From NCBI GenBank assembly GCA_039566865.1, contig CM076961.1, positions 1,123,501 to 1,187,500 on the forward strand: a stretch of DNA of 64,000 nucleotides, given 5' to 3'. Below the pieces are notes generated by a model that was given only the letters and a program-made list of their open reading frames with translations, was not told the origin of the DNA and did not search any database. The DNA is from Aurelia coerulea (taxonomy: Eukaryota; Cnidaria; Scyphozoa; Semaeostomeae; Ulmaridae). Shown one piece after another: positions 13,001 to 25,553 of the stretch. The position numbers were made by a program, and so were the translations under genes. The stretch's first letter is position 1. The number at the start of each line of letters is the position of its first letter.

Positions 13001-16000
13001 TCTTGCGAGCACTAGAAATGCAGGTAAATTCAACTTTACAGAAAATTTCATGGTTGCAAAATGACTAAAAGAGGGCCTAAAACATTGATCAAATCATAAG
13101 GCACTCCTTACACAGAACAATAAAGAAAATGCATTTTCTCATGTTTGAGAGATATCCTGTGCACATTTATTGCCATGGGATTTAAAATCTTTAGTATTTG
13201 TTTGAAAATCAATGTATTATAACACATGAGAGAGGTGAAATGCCCATTGCGTATTGTTCTGCTTCAGGAGAGTATTAACGATTTGATCAGTGTTTTAGGC
13301 CTTTTTTCAGTCATTCTGTAACTATGAAATTTTTATAAAGTTGAAGTTACCCATACTTCTAGTGCTGGTAAGACGGCGAGAAAAATCACAAAAATATTTC
13401 GATCTTTCGGCTTTTAACTAGGATTTGAATCATTCAAATCTGCGAAGTACTCTTGGTGCTATGAATTTTCAAAAGTGGGAACTTTTTTCTGGCTCATCCG
13501 CTACATGTAAAGAATCCTGGCACCACGTACAGACAACTGCTGCATTTATTACTTTTAACTATCACCTTGTGATTTTTTCTTTTCTTTTCTTGATCGAATT
13601 TTTTGCAATGAAGCTCGAAAGATACATTAAACATGAATCCATAAAAACAATAACATACCCTCATATCATACTTGTAAACATCTTCTTGATGGTTCACTAT
13701 AAAACATCTTGGATTTGACGAAAACGAACAATTGATCCAGAACAATTCATCACAACTGCAACTATCATTAATGACCGTGTGCGCTAGGGGTGTTGTATTT
13801 CCATCTGCCCAATGAGTGAATGTCCCATTTTCCTTCGCCATGATTGTGTCACCCCCAAAATATGGATTGACAGCCATTGCTAGGATTTTTGATCGAGATG
13901 TCACTTTGTCAACTTGCTGAAAATATCGAGGAGCACAAGCCGTGGATGAGTCCTGAAAAAGAAATACTTAGATTTAAACCACAGTTTTTCATGAATTCTT
14001 TCTGTAGGAATGAAAGGGAGGGTAGCTGTAAATTTATGAAGTTTCAAAGGCGTGAAATCTATTCTCCTGTAAGGGAAATCGCTTTGTATTCTCGGAGACC
14101 TGAACTTTTGTTTTACAAAAATTCACCTTTGTTACTGGTACTTTTGAAGATTTTTAAGATTTTCTAAAATGCCAAAGTCAACTGTCAACAGACTTCCAAT
14201 GTCCTTTCAAACTGACGACTCACAACAAACGTAGACGAATATACATCTAATATTTTTTGATCAAACGATCCAGTTGCTTAGAATCCCTGGTGAAATACTC
14301 TCAGATTGCGAAACATTTATAGTTTTTGATAAATTAATCTAATTGATTTGATTATAACTAATTGTGATTTTTGAAAAATTCATTTTGTACAGCCGTTCAT
14401 GTCGTTAACTTGTCCTTGCAGCTGCAAATGATATGGTATTTTTAAAATAACAATTAAAAATCACAGTTCAGGACGGAGAGATATCCAACTATGATCGACC
14501 TTAAATTACTTCCAAAACTAGAATGCAGATGTTCTAAAGTCTTTGTGCGTTGCAGGATTTTCAAATTGAGCTGAGTGATGGAGGATTCGCTGAATATTTT
14601 TGCTTCAGAAGAACTCTGAAAAAAGGCGTTGAAAATGGCTATCGTAGTTGGACTCAATAACATTAAGCATAGTGTCAATTTATTTAATTGCATGGCTGAC
14701 CTAAAATACAACAGGTGCTACTACTTTGAGCATATGCATACAGAACGGAGTCAACTATTTTTATTGGGCAAATATGTGAGGCGTTTTTATGAGCTCAAGA
14801 TGAAATTTGACAAAAAATTGATGCATTCTGTTGACAAATGTGTAAATCGTGCAAGATGAAGGCCAGTGAGAAGTGCACATTTTCCCTTGACCTCAAAAAC
14901 TGTTCCAAAAAGCCTCAAGATAATATTCATGTTGCAAGAGGAACAATGTACACTGTTCCCCTTACGGCAGTAGCAGCACATTTACTCTTGACCTCGAAAA
15001 AGCTGCAAAAGGCCTTAAAATGAGACTCCTGTTGTAATGAGACTCCTGTTAAAATGAGCCCTCCTTGAAATGAAGTCATCTCAATATTACCAGGAAGGTG
15101 GTTTTCTGCTTACGTGCCACACTCTTTTTTTGTAAAGAATACTTAGACTGATTACGATGAGTCCCAGTAATCGCTATCCAAAACGAGACTATTACGCCAG
15201 ACCGAGACCGCTCTTACTGGGACTCATAATATTACGGCAATATTTTTGGACTGACTTTTTTCACTTTTGAACGCCCTTGGGAACGAGGCTGCTATACACA
15301 GTCATGTACAAAGTATACAACCAAATACAACGCCATTAGAATCTCTGCAAATTCGATTGATTGATGTTGACCAACGGAAACTCGAAGCTCAAAGCAGAGT
15401 TTCAAGGAGCTTGGCCGGACAGAACAAAGTCTTACGAACAAGAATACCATGAAAACAGTTGGCGACAATATCAAATTTTGTACGTAGGTACTATTTTGCT
15501 GCTTTCGCTAAGCATTAACTGATTTATTGTGAAGTTTTCAACTCAATGTGTTTCATTTGAAAACTACAAATGTTTGTGCTTTTCTGCGCCTAGGCCCTTA
15601 TCGAAACGAGGCAGGCATAGTCATTTCCAAATAATGGCGTTTGATTATGAGTCGTAGTTAGGAGCGTCCGGCAGTATTTCAATAGCGATAACTACGACCA
15701 TATCATCAGTCTAAAGAATACTATAAATTTTGTCCAGCCTCGATATTCTTAAGAAATTTTTGTTTTGAGCCTGAATATAATCTTGAATTATTCTTTTCTT
15801 TTTTCAAATCTGATCTGGTTTCAGGGGAGCATACCGGTAGTTAAAAGAAATTCATGTCATTACGAGGAAATGGTTGAACGAAAGAAAAATTTAAGCAGTT
15901 ATAACATATAACAATTACAATGCTCTGGTACGGACATCGCAAAACAGGCTACTGCTGAAAAATGAGACACAAATATGCAAGCTGAGGCTGAGCAATAATC

Positions 16001-18625
16001 TTATAATTTTCTTAAAAATTAGATGATTCTGAGCCTGACTATTCTTATAAACATATTGTTTATAATCTCACAGCCAGGTATGAATGGCCACAACTTAGAA
16101 GAATGCAAACATAGTTATATTTCAAAATATTATGATCCCAATCACAATTCCCAGCATTGTTCAAATTATACAGAAGGTTACTGAAGCAAGAAAAAAATTG
16201 AGGATAAAGAGTTATGGGTCAAAGCCTACCTGTGAACATTTGGAAAAGAAAGTGCATGAAAAATCATTCCTCACTCCAAGAGAAAATTCACCAAAGCCAT
16301 GATCCACACATTGAACTTCATGAATGGTGCCATCAAGTTCAAAATTTTGTTCCTTCTTTGATTCTGTCTGCAGCCAAATCTCTTCTTTCAAATGAGATTG
16401 ACAACCATTCTTCTGAATATCCAGAGGTGAAATTCCAAGAGTGTCCAAAGATCCTGCAAGATACAGAATTAATTCTTTCAGAGCTATAGTCCACTGAAGA
16501 TAGGCTGATAATAGATAAATCAGCTGAGATTTGTAGAACTGTTACAAGTCATGTGACCATGCTCTTGGGAGGTTTCAGCATTGTACTACTTTTGCATTTT
16601 CATAGCACAAAATATGTTAAACAATTCAAAAGATATTTTATCAAGAGATTGATCACTGGACTTGAAGCCTAAGCTGATTTTGTCTCTTAGCATGATCATC
16701 ACCCTTTTTGGATCTTCAATTCAAATTTGATAAAAACTGCTGGGCCCTGCTGAAGGGGTTGTTTTGTTTTATAATTTTCATTCCCAGTCGGCCGAAAGTT
16801 TTTGGACAGTTTACCGTAAGTTTTGGTCAAACTTTGTCAGAACATTTTATCCTAAGATACCTTTTAGCTATTCAGAAAAGAATCAGAATTAAACAACATT
16901 TTGCTACATTTTGTAGAATTTTTGAATGTGCACAATAAAAGCTTTGACGCCACTCGATCGAACCTCACATACAAAAATGTATGCAGACAACGCTCAATCC
17001 AGGCTCTTATGTAGAATAGCTAAAATGTCTATTGCCCTTAATTTGTGCAGTTTTTTGCATATTATTTTTATTTGAAGAATTCACTGCCAATAAATAAAAT
17101 TCAGCTTAAACATACTAAATCATTTCAATCAGAATGGTTGAACAATAATGCAGCTATGTTTTATTGCCCCAACCCACCAACCCCGGGATAGGCGGGGTCG
17201 ATGTGCTATTTGCCTCCGGTTCACTGGAAAATTTTGCCCCAGGGAGCGGGGACACCCAGGGCAATTCACTTCTCCTAAAAAGCTTGCAGAATTTCAACTG
17301 CACATGCGCAGTAGTGTTATTTTCTATCCCCTGCATAACAAGGCAGGGCTTTAACCGGGGAGAAACGCAAGCCATCACCTCCCATTCGCAGAAGACTGTT
17401 GCTCCGATACAGTGGCTGATTTAGAGGGGCAAGTGGGGGCAACTCTCCCCCCTTCACGATGAAAACTCAGCTTTGCGCCCCTCTTTTGGCGAGAAGAGCG
17501 CCCCTCTTCCTGACTCTAACGCATAATTTTTCAACTGTTTCGATTTAAATATGGGGGAAAAATGTAATTCAAGGAGTTATTTAGCAGTAAATCAAATAAT
17601 TGTCTTTGAAAAGCGTCCAAAAAATTTTTGCGCGCCTTCGTCGCGCTCAATTTCTATCGTATATTTGGCGCCCACTTTGCAAGTTGCCCCCCTTCAACTT
17701 CAGGCTGGATCCGCCCCTGCTCCGATAGACGGGAGCATCGCTCACATTCACAAGAGAAAAAGGTGAATGATCCCGCATTGGCTCCACCTATATACGGGTC
17801 AAAAATTCTTATGATGATGTAAAGAATTCATGTTATGATTGCGCATAAGGCCTGTCCTGTATCTGTTAACTGACCTTTAGGATAAATTAGCAAATCATCA
17901 CTGTGTGCTAAGCAGTTTCCCAAGTGATAATTTGTCGTCAGCATATCATATTTTTGCATCAGTTCTTCATCAAGATAGTCCAACAGAAGATCTCTTGGGA
18001 TTTCACTAATTGTTCCAAGCATATCATCAAGTTGTTTAACGTAAGGTTTCCAATCAGATGGTTTCTTTACATTGAATCGTCCCATGATACGTCTTTGTGA
18101 AATATCTGAATATTTAAAAAATTTCCTATAATTCATTGGTTGCCTCTTAAATTTGCTATAATGGCATGGAACATCATATCCATATTTCAAAGGATGGAAA
18201 TGTCTTGAGAGTAGGTCCTTCTCACAATCGTCAATTTCACTTGTGATATTCCCAATGAGCAATTCCGGATAATCAATAAACAGTTTATTCCAGTGCTGTT
18301 CATTTGGTGTTTTTATCATCTTTCCAATAAAATCCGATTTATATTCATGCGGTGATATCCAGACATCTTTAACTTCTTCAACGACTGGAAATCTTCCAAC
18401 ATCATTTGGTTTTGATAGAGGAAGACAAGGTGATGCGGTCTCATAATAAGCTTGATATCCCTTTGAACCTATGAATGATTTTCTTGAGTCAATCTGCAAA
18501 TTGTCATTCCATGTTTTAATATCAATGGCATCATTAACACCATAATCAACCACAGAGTGACCTTTCCATCTTGTGCAACTTCTTGGATGAAGAAATGCAG
18601 GGAAATCTTTATTTTTCTTTGACAT
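3426..18625 (-). CDS. TAF1C: TAF1C-like, TBP-associated factor of RNA polymerase I (SL1 subunit C), 6 exons
   Basis: Assembled exons: 17875-18625 (start ATG at 18625), 16230-16453, 14510-14615, 13659-13912 (or to 13916), 8837-9241, and 3426-5399 (or to 5390), giving about 1237 residues. Donors and acceptors are GT-AG and phases agree, except a 4-nt uncertainty at exon 3/4. Family hallmarks seen: DFPAFLHP near the N-terminus; LIYPKG at the exon 1/2 junction; VRNDFSC (compare VRSDYHC in human TAF1C); a NPRCFIVNHQEDVYKYD strand; SLIVMDERF; GVSVL then SGDLFYQLLR at the start of exon 6; and a C-terminus ending RKKKVGRVMGF, like the human end. TAF1C is known to act in the nucleolar SL1/TIF-IB complex, which recruits Pol I to rDNA promoters. 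The C-terminal part is far longer than in human (human about 869 residues) and holds a Cys cluster. The large introns are filled with repeats. SNRPF lies head-to-head upstream. Confidence 0.87.
5740..5899. mobile_element. ~160-bp MITE, CCTTTTAGCTATTC family
   Basis: Begins CCTTTTAGCTATTC and ends with the inverted AGAATAGCT; the interior has TTTGTAGAATTTTCGAATGTG and CACTCGATCGAAC. At least four relatives are in this window (7340, 16860, 40556, 41371). Confidence 0.75.
7340..7455. mobile_element. Truncated CCTTTTAGCTATTC-family MITE
   Basis: Left end and interior of the family are present; the right inverted end is missing here, and a similar right end appears separately near 8640-8670. Confidence 0.6.
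7826..7907. mobile_element. Near-perfect 82-bp hairpin MITE (CAACCTCGTCCCCAGG family)
   Basis: CAACCTCGTCCCCAGG at the left pairs with CCTGGGGACGAGGTTG at the right; the whole unit folds on itself almost without a loop. The paralogous site near 5583-5607 lacks it. A second member is at 24890-24976, and fragments (GGGAACGAGGCTG) occur near 15277 and 35086. Confidence 0.85.
11021..11250 (+). mobile_element. SINE with tRNA-like head and 5S rRNA-like internal promoter
   Basis: GTGGCCGAGCGGC resembles the A-box side of a tRNA-Ser/Leu. It is followed by GAAGTTAAGCTCGGTCGAG and GGATGGGTGACC, which match the 5S rRNA internal control region. A unique body and an A-rich AAAATAAATT end follow. It sits in TAF1C intron 4. 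The type is inferred from motif order; no target duplication was confirmed. Confidence 0.65.
11630..12220. mobile_element. Long-palindrome MITE A
   Basis: The left arm GGTGTCCCAAAAAAAATTGTG...GTTTGTCTGAAGATCGC is repeated in reverse complement at the right (GCAATCTTCAGACAAAC...TTTTTTTGGGACACCCTGTA). Pairing extends about 200 bp into each side. No coding frame. Confidence 0.8.
12272..12848. mobile_element. Long-palindrome MITE B
   Basis: Starts TACAGGGTGACCCAGAAAAA and ends TTTTTCTGGGTCACCCAGTA. Arms pair through AGTGACCCAACGCAATCTGT and further inward to a central symmetric region. TA at both tips suggests a TA target site as in Tc1/mariner-type elements. Confidence 0.85.
12871..13503. mobile_element. 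Long-palindrome MITE C
   Basis: Starts TACCGGGTGAGCCATAAAAAA and ends TTTTTTCTGGCTCATCCGCTA. Arms continue to pair over about 150 bp (for example GAAAATTCATAGCA with TGCTATGAATTTTC). Only 22 bp from element B. Confidence 0.85.
15716..16085. mobile_element. Palindromic MITE of the ACTATAAATTTTGTCCAG family
   Basis: Shares TATAAATTTTGTCCAGCCTCG, TGAGCCTGAATAT, AAACAGGCTACTGCTGA and the AACATATTGTTTATAA end with copies at 22300-22560 and 38277-38703. It lies in TAF1C intron 2. Confidence 0.65.
16860..17026. mobile_element. Full-length CCTTTTAGCTATTC-family MITE
   Basis: CCTTTTAGCTATTC at the left and GTAGAATAGCTAAAA at the right as inverted ends, with the family interior between. Confidence 0.75.
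17410..17719. mobile_element. 310-bp hAT-type MITE with perfect 8-bp target duplication
   Basis: Terminal repeats CAGTGGCTGATTTAGAGGGG and (reverse strand) CAGGGGCGGATCCAGCCTG are flanked by CTCCGATA on both sides (17402-17409 and 17720-17727). The interior contains opposing G/C-rich GGGGCAACTCTCCCCCC and TTGCCCCCCTTC segments. An 8-bp duplication and CAG termini are typical of hAT elements. It sits in TAF1C intron 1. Confidence 0.88.
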
Positions 18626-19140
18626 TTTTAATCCTTATCTCCAATAGTGGCAATCTTCAGTAATGTTTGCCAGTTTCTTCAAATCAGCTAGATCTTTGAT
18701 TTCACTTGTGAACTCTCTCGTTGAAGAAGGTATTATGACTTGCTAGATGCTGCATTTCCAACCAAGCTTGACTGCCTTGCAAAAGTAAACAATATGCAAA
18801 ACATTTAGGCCCATTTATGTGTCTGCCTTCAAATTGCATCACGGCAAAAGAAAACCACATTTAGTCAGGCCTCCTGCTTACAGTCTGTCAGCTTTCTTCA
18901 AATATAGATATGAAACCAATATCATGACCTGCTCCTCCAACTCCTTCCATAAAACTCTTTGCTCTCCTCCTTTCCACAGCTTCTGAAAACAAAGATGGCG
19001 TCAGGGAAAAACCTCACTTTGAAAATAAATAAACTCATTGTGAGGCAAATCAAATAAAGTAGACACAACACGTTCTTTCAACATCTGCAGCACTAAGATC
19101 CAAACAAGAATTTTGATGTTCTGAAGATCAAGGGGAAAAA
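18626..19140. promoter_or_regulatory. Shared intergenic promoter region of TAF1C (-) and SNRPF (+)
   Basis: The two genes diverge from this 515-bp gap, so both start regions must lie in it. No TATA box stands out. An upstream ATG at about 18993 on the plus strand opens a short frame of roughly 20 codons (MASGKNL...), which may be a uORF in the SNRPF leader. Promoter function is inferred from position alone. Confidence 0.45.
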
Positions 19141-21096
<1,956 letters not shown>

Positions 21097-21667
21097 TCTA
21101 CAAACTGGGATTACTGATACTGTAGATGATGAGGAAAGATACAATCAGTAGAAAAGAAACAAATGGGAATTTGCTTCTGGAGAAAGAACAATTTTATAAC
21201 TTACTTTTTTGTAAATAACGTTTGTTTTGTATATCTACTGCATCAAGGTAATGGACAATCCAGTTTTAAGGTGCTTGATGCAATAAGAAACTTTATAGCA
21301 AAGTAAATTATGTTTTCAATGCTGGTAAAGCTAGTTGCTAAATCTCTTAACGGTGCACTGTTTCTTTTCTGTATTAGTTTATTATTAGCACTATATGGTA
21401 AACAGATTCGCAGATGTTTCGTTTCTCATGGAAATTCTATGCCGTTTCTGTCTACTTTAAAAATACTGAAGGTACAAAACTTGATAATTGCTTTCGAAAA
21501 TAAAACGAAACATCAGATACACGTATGCTTTAAAATTAAGACATTTGCCCCATGCTGAAAGTTTCATAAAATCATCAGATTTTAAACACTGGAAGCTTCT
21601 TTACAGTTTCACTGAAGGTTCCTCATATTCTCATTGTTTTCCCCCTTCGTTAAATTGTCATTGCTAA

Positions 21668-22114
21668 GGAACTGTTCATTATTTATAGAGGGGTTGGTAC
21701 CGAAGAGAAATGGGTTGGGTAAGAGAAATTTCCTAACAAAAAGGTTGGGTAAATATTTTTTCATGTAATTTCATGGTCGCAAAAACAAAATTTTCCCACC
21801 AATTAATATCAAATGTTTAAAGTTCAAAATTATCTCAATATCATCATCAATATTATCAACATTATCCATTTCACTTTCAGTGTCTACTTTGCTCATCTTT
21901 GTCATCAATATTTACAGTGTTGAATTTACAATTTACATCGTTTGACACTGAAACCATGTTTATAGGTAGGGGTTGGACAAAATTTTTTCAACCTGAAAAT
22001 TGTTGGGTAGATGTTTTTGCTGTAACTTTTAGAGTTGGGTAAGAAGATTTTCTGGACAAGAAAACATTTCTCTTCAGTACCTACCCCTCTGTAAATAATG
22101 AACGGTCCCTAATT
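21668..22114. mobile_element. Palindromic MITE
   Basis: AAGGAACTGTTCATTATTTA and its near-complement TAAATAATGAACGGTCCCT are the ends; pairing continues through TAGAGGGGTTGGTACCGAAGAG with CTCTTCAGTACCTACCCCTC. The interior has repeated GGTTGGGTAAGA. Confidence 0.75.
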
Positions 22115-22199
22115 TTATGAAACCATGCCTCTGTCTATAAATATATCAAGTATTACCGAGTAATAGTGTACAACTGACAGGCGGAAATTTACTCCAGGT

Positions 22200-22986
22200 T
22201 CCTAAGAATATAATAAAGACAAAGTTCTCAAGAATATTGTTCAACGTTTGATTAAACGTTGAAAAATAACGAGGATGTTTGGTGGACTCCATCGTCGGAT
22301 TACACTCTTTTCCTTTTATAAGAATAATGTTTATAAGAATATTCAGGCTCAGAATCATTCAATGTTTAAGAATATGATAAGAATATTGCCAGCCTCAGCT
22401 GGTATATTTGTGTCTCATTTTTCAGCAGTTCCCTGTTTTGTGATGTTCATAACAGAGAATCGCATGACTGACATAAATACTTTAAGAATATATTCAGGCT
22501 CAAAACAGAAATTTCTTAAGAATATCGAGGCTGGACAAAATTTAAAGTAGTCCCCAAGATATTAAATTAATTTTAGACACTACAATCTTGCAAATCCATT
22601 GAAAATTCAACGAATTACGAGCGTTTAAAGATAAAGTTTGTGCGACAGTTGAAAGCAGAAGCCAGCAAATGGCTTGTAATGCATAAATGCTCAAAAGATC
22701 GAGGCGAATTAAGGTTATCGAGAGTCAGTTTTTGCTCGGAAAAAACGAGAAACACACTACAAATGTTATTGAGAAGTCTCTAGTTTCAGCTTTCGCGCAA
22801 AAAATTAACTTCAAGCGCTTGCTTGTAACTTCGTGAATATTCAGCAGATTTGCAAGATTCTGGTGTCTATAATTAATTTGAAGTCTTAGGGAGAGGGACA
22901 TCGTACCACGGGGCCAGTTTAAATGTCATTATTTTTGAATATCCATAATCCAATCAAACGTCGAAAAAATGTTGGGACACCCTGCA
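22200..22986. mobile_element. GTGTCCCAAAAAAATTGTTC-type palindromic element interrupted by another MITE
   Basis: TTGTTCAACGTTTGATTAAA at 22235 pairs with AATCAAACGTCGAAAAAATG near 22960, which leads to the terminus TTGGGACACCCTGCA. Between them, 22300-22560 is a copy of the ACTATAAATTTTGTCCAG family. A related sequence begins at 28553. Confidence 0.6.
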
Positions 22987-23258
22987 GATAAAAAAGCTTT
23001 TTAAAGTAAATATTTTTCAATTCTTGGTGATCTGAGAGCATATGAGAGTTGAATTTCTAATAAAAGTTTCTTAAAACAGAATCACAGAAGATACGTGCAG
23101 TGATTTAAGAGCACTGCACTTGTGAACCTGCTCTCCTATTTTTGGATAACATGAGAACATCTAAGAATGCATTATTGAATTATTGGCCGCACAGGGCCCA
23201 CAGAGCTTCTCGGCCTCAAATCTTTAGTCAACAACCAAAGCTAAATCAATGTACTTGC

Positions 23259-23570
23259 AGAGGGGGGCTTTGGGGGGTACTAGAATATTTCCGACATTTT
23301 CGTTCGCACTGACACTCTGTGCATCGTTTCAAGCATTCGGAAGCTGGTTTTTCGATCTCGGCTAACTAAAAGAGAATTTATGACTTCGAAAACCCGAAAA
23401 CATTGAATTTTTGAAAGAAATCCCGAAACCCGAGCATCAAAATTGGCCAAACCCGCAACCCGTGGAACATCTCCAAACCCGAAAACCCGCACGATTTAGA
23501 CGTAAAACCCGAAACCCGAGGGCTAAAATTGGTCAAACCCGCAACCCGTGAAACCCCAAAGCCCCCCTCC
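23259..23570. mobile_element. Palindromic element with degenerate AACCCG repeats
   Basis: GAGGGGGGCTTTGGGG and CCCCAAAGCCCCCCTC are the ends, flanked by CTTGCA on both sides. The interior is rich in AACCCGAAAACCCG and AAACCCGCAACCCGTG units. Confidence 0.6.
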
Positions 23571-24117
23571 TTGCACTGGGGTCGAAATAAGATTTATTAT
23601 GTCACAGTGCATGACAAGCATTCGAGTCATCTTGTGACTTTGGGATGAATGCAGAGGTAATCCTGGTGAAGGGGATTCCTCTGTTTTTATCAAAATATAC
23701 GCAACATTTCTTCTTACGCAAGTTGTTTGTAATGCCAGTGAGAAATCGCCTGATTCAAAGATTTAAGAGGCTCCGAGGAGAGACGGCGACGGCTGACAAA
23801 ACACTGGATAAAATTAAATTGAAATTGAGCACAAACGTATGTTGCGTTCCGATGCTCCACATCCGAATAAAACCAGACTAAGATAAGATTGGATGAAATG
23901 AAACGAAATTAAAATTGAGCACAAACTTGTGTTGCGTTCCGATGCTCCACAATCGAATAAAAGCAGACTGAACGCCGATGGAGGGATTCCAGTGGGAGAA
24001 TAAAATATTTTGTTTATTGCAATAAATTACGTGTGAGGCGTCAGATAATATAATATACCAAAATACAGTATATGAATAAAATCATATCATAATAATGGTG
24101 CTTGGAAGCTTTCATGG

Positions 24118-24508
24118 ATATACACGTATTTTTTTATAAGAAACTAAGAATTTGGGCCAGTACTGGAAGTTTCTTAAAACTATCAGATTTTGAGTACTCA
24201 GAGTTTCTTACGAGTTTCTTAGAGGTTCCATAAGAATCTTCATGTCCACTACCTGTGCCCTCCTGAACATTCCAAAACAAGGTTTTTTAAGCCTTTCCAA
24301 TGTTTAGACGTTACTCAAGTACCTTACGAGTAATATGATACAGGATACAAGTGAAAGTAAAGTAAAAACATGTCGAGGATTTCCTTTATCAGAATGAATA
24401 GTTTCTTAGCTTATATTTTCCCAGTACTGGAGTTTCTTAATTTTTTGGCGATCTGAGAGTTGAGTTTCTTATAAGCAGTTTCTTATAAGAAAAAATACGT
24501 GTATACGC
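24118..24508. mobile_element. Palindromic MITE of the ATACACGTATTTTTT family
   Basis: ATACACGTATTTTTTTATAAG faces CTTATAAGAAAAAATACGTG at the ends. Another copy is at about 31899-32220, and fragments occur near 23000-23090 and 39060-39170. Confidence 0.7.
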
Positions 24509-24889
24509 TTTGTATGATTGAATGCAATGTTCTTAAATCATTAAGTAAATAATAATATATAAACCAATATTTTAACAGGATAACCTATCAGTAAGATAAC
24601 ATAATATTTACAATACTGTTATCATTATTAGGGTCCTGCAAAGTAGCATTTTAAAGCTAAAACCAAACTCTATGCAAGCATTTTGTTGTTTTGAAACACG
24701 AATTGATTTTGCCTGAACTTTGCTATAATGCTTTCGCGTAAGATGCTTTTGTGTAACAAGGGTTTTGATTTCGATATGGTGAAAGTTTTGGGACTTCAAA
24801 CTTTTCGTCATTAAGAATTAAAAGGAAAAAGGGCCCTTTAGCCATGTATGAAGAACTCTGGTACACGACAAATCATAAAACAGCGTAGG

Positions 24890-24976
24890 GAAGGAGCCAA
24901 CTTCGTTCCCAGGGCCTTTTGTCATATTCGGACAGAGACGTACAAATATGACAAAAGGCCCTGGGGATAAGGTTGG
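24890..24976. mobile_element. Short hairpin MITE, second member of the CCCAGGGCCTTTTGTCATATT family
   Basis: Arms CGTTCCCAGGGCCTTTTG and CAAAAGGCCCTGGGGATAAG; same family as the 82-bp hairpin at 7826-7907. Confidence 0.75.
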
Positions 24977-25553
24977 GAAGAAGCTTACGAATAGCCTCTT
25001 CCTTTCAAATAGCAATGACTTTCAAATGCTGAAGCGAGTGTTATCCTTTTGGGAGAATCTGGCAGTATGAAAATGTTATTTCGGATGACTTCATCCTCCT
25101 TCGAGGATAACGCATGCTAAAACGTGTTGAATGCGGCAGAAATATTAGGAAAAGTTGGTCGTGATTTTAGGCCTGTTTTGAACGTTTCTTGAAATGGTTT
25201 CCTCGAGAAAATCCTTCATAAAGTCAGAATGGAATGGTCGATTTCAGTCAGGTAAATTTCAACACGGATTTGAACATGTCTACTATTCAATAATATACTT
25301 GTCTTGCCAATATCATCATTTTGACAGCCAGGGAGCCATGTCATTTCAAACAGGGATTGTATTTTTTACTTACCCGGCAGATGTTAAGGATGAAAGAAAG
25401 GAATTCATGGAAGGCCATGAAAGAGTTTAACCTTACCAATGACAGAAGATGGTTGGAATGCAAAGATCACCGAGAGGGTGGCGAGAGACCTTGACATGAA
25501 TATCCTTTCGTTCCCTGCCGGACCCAATAACCCCTTCATGCAGATCCAATTAG

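Larger units (their letters stand above)
21097..25553. other. Intergenic region between SNRPF and the multicopper oxidase, mosaic of repeats
   Basis: No exon was recognised. It contains the palindrome at 21668-22114, a nested element at 22200-22986, a palindrome with CCCGAAAACCCG motifs at 23259-23570, a short tandem duplication (AATTGAGCACAAAC...GATGCTCCACA) at about 23813-23972, a palindrome at 24118-24508 and a hairpin at 24890-24976. Confidence 0.6.
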
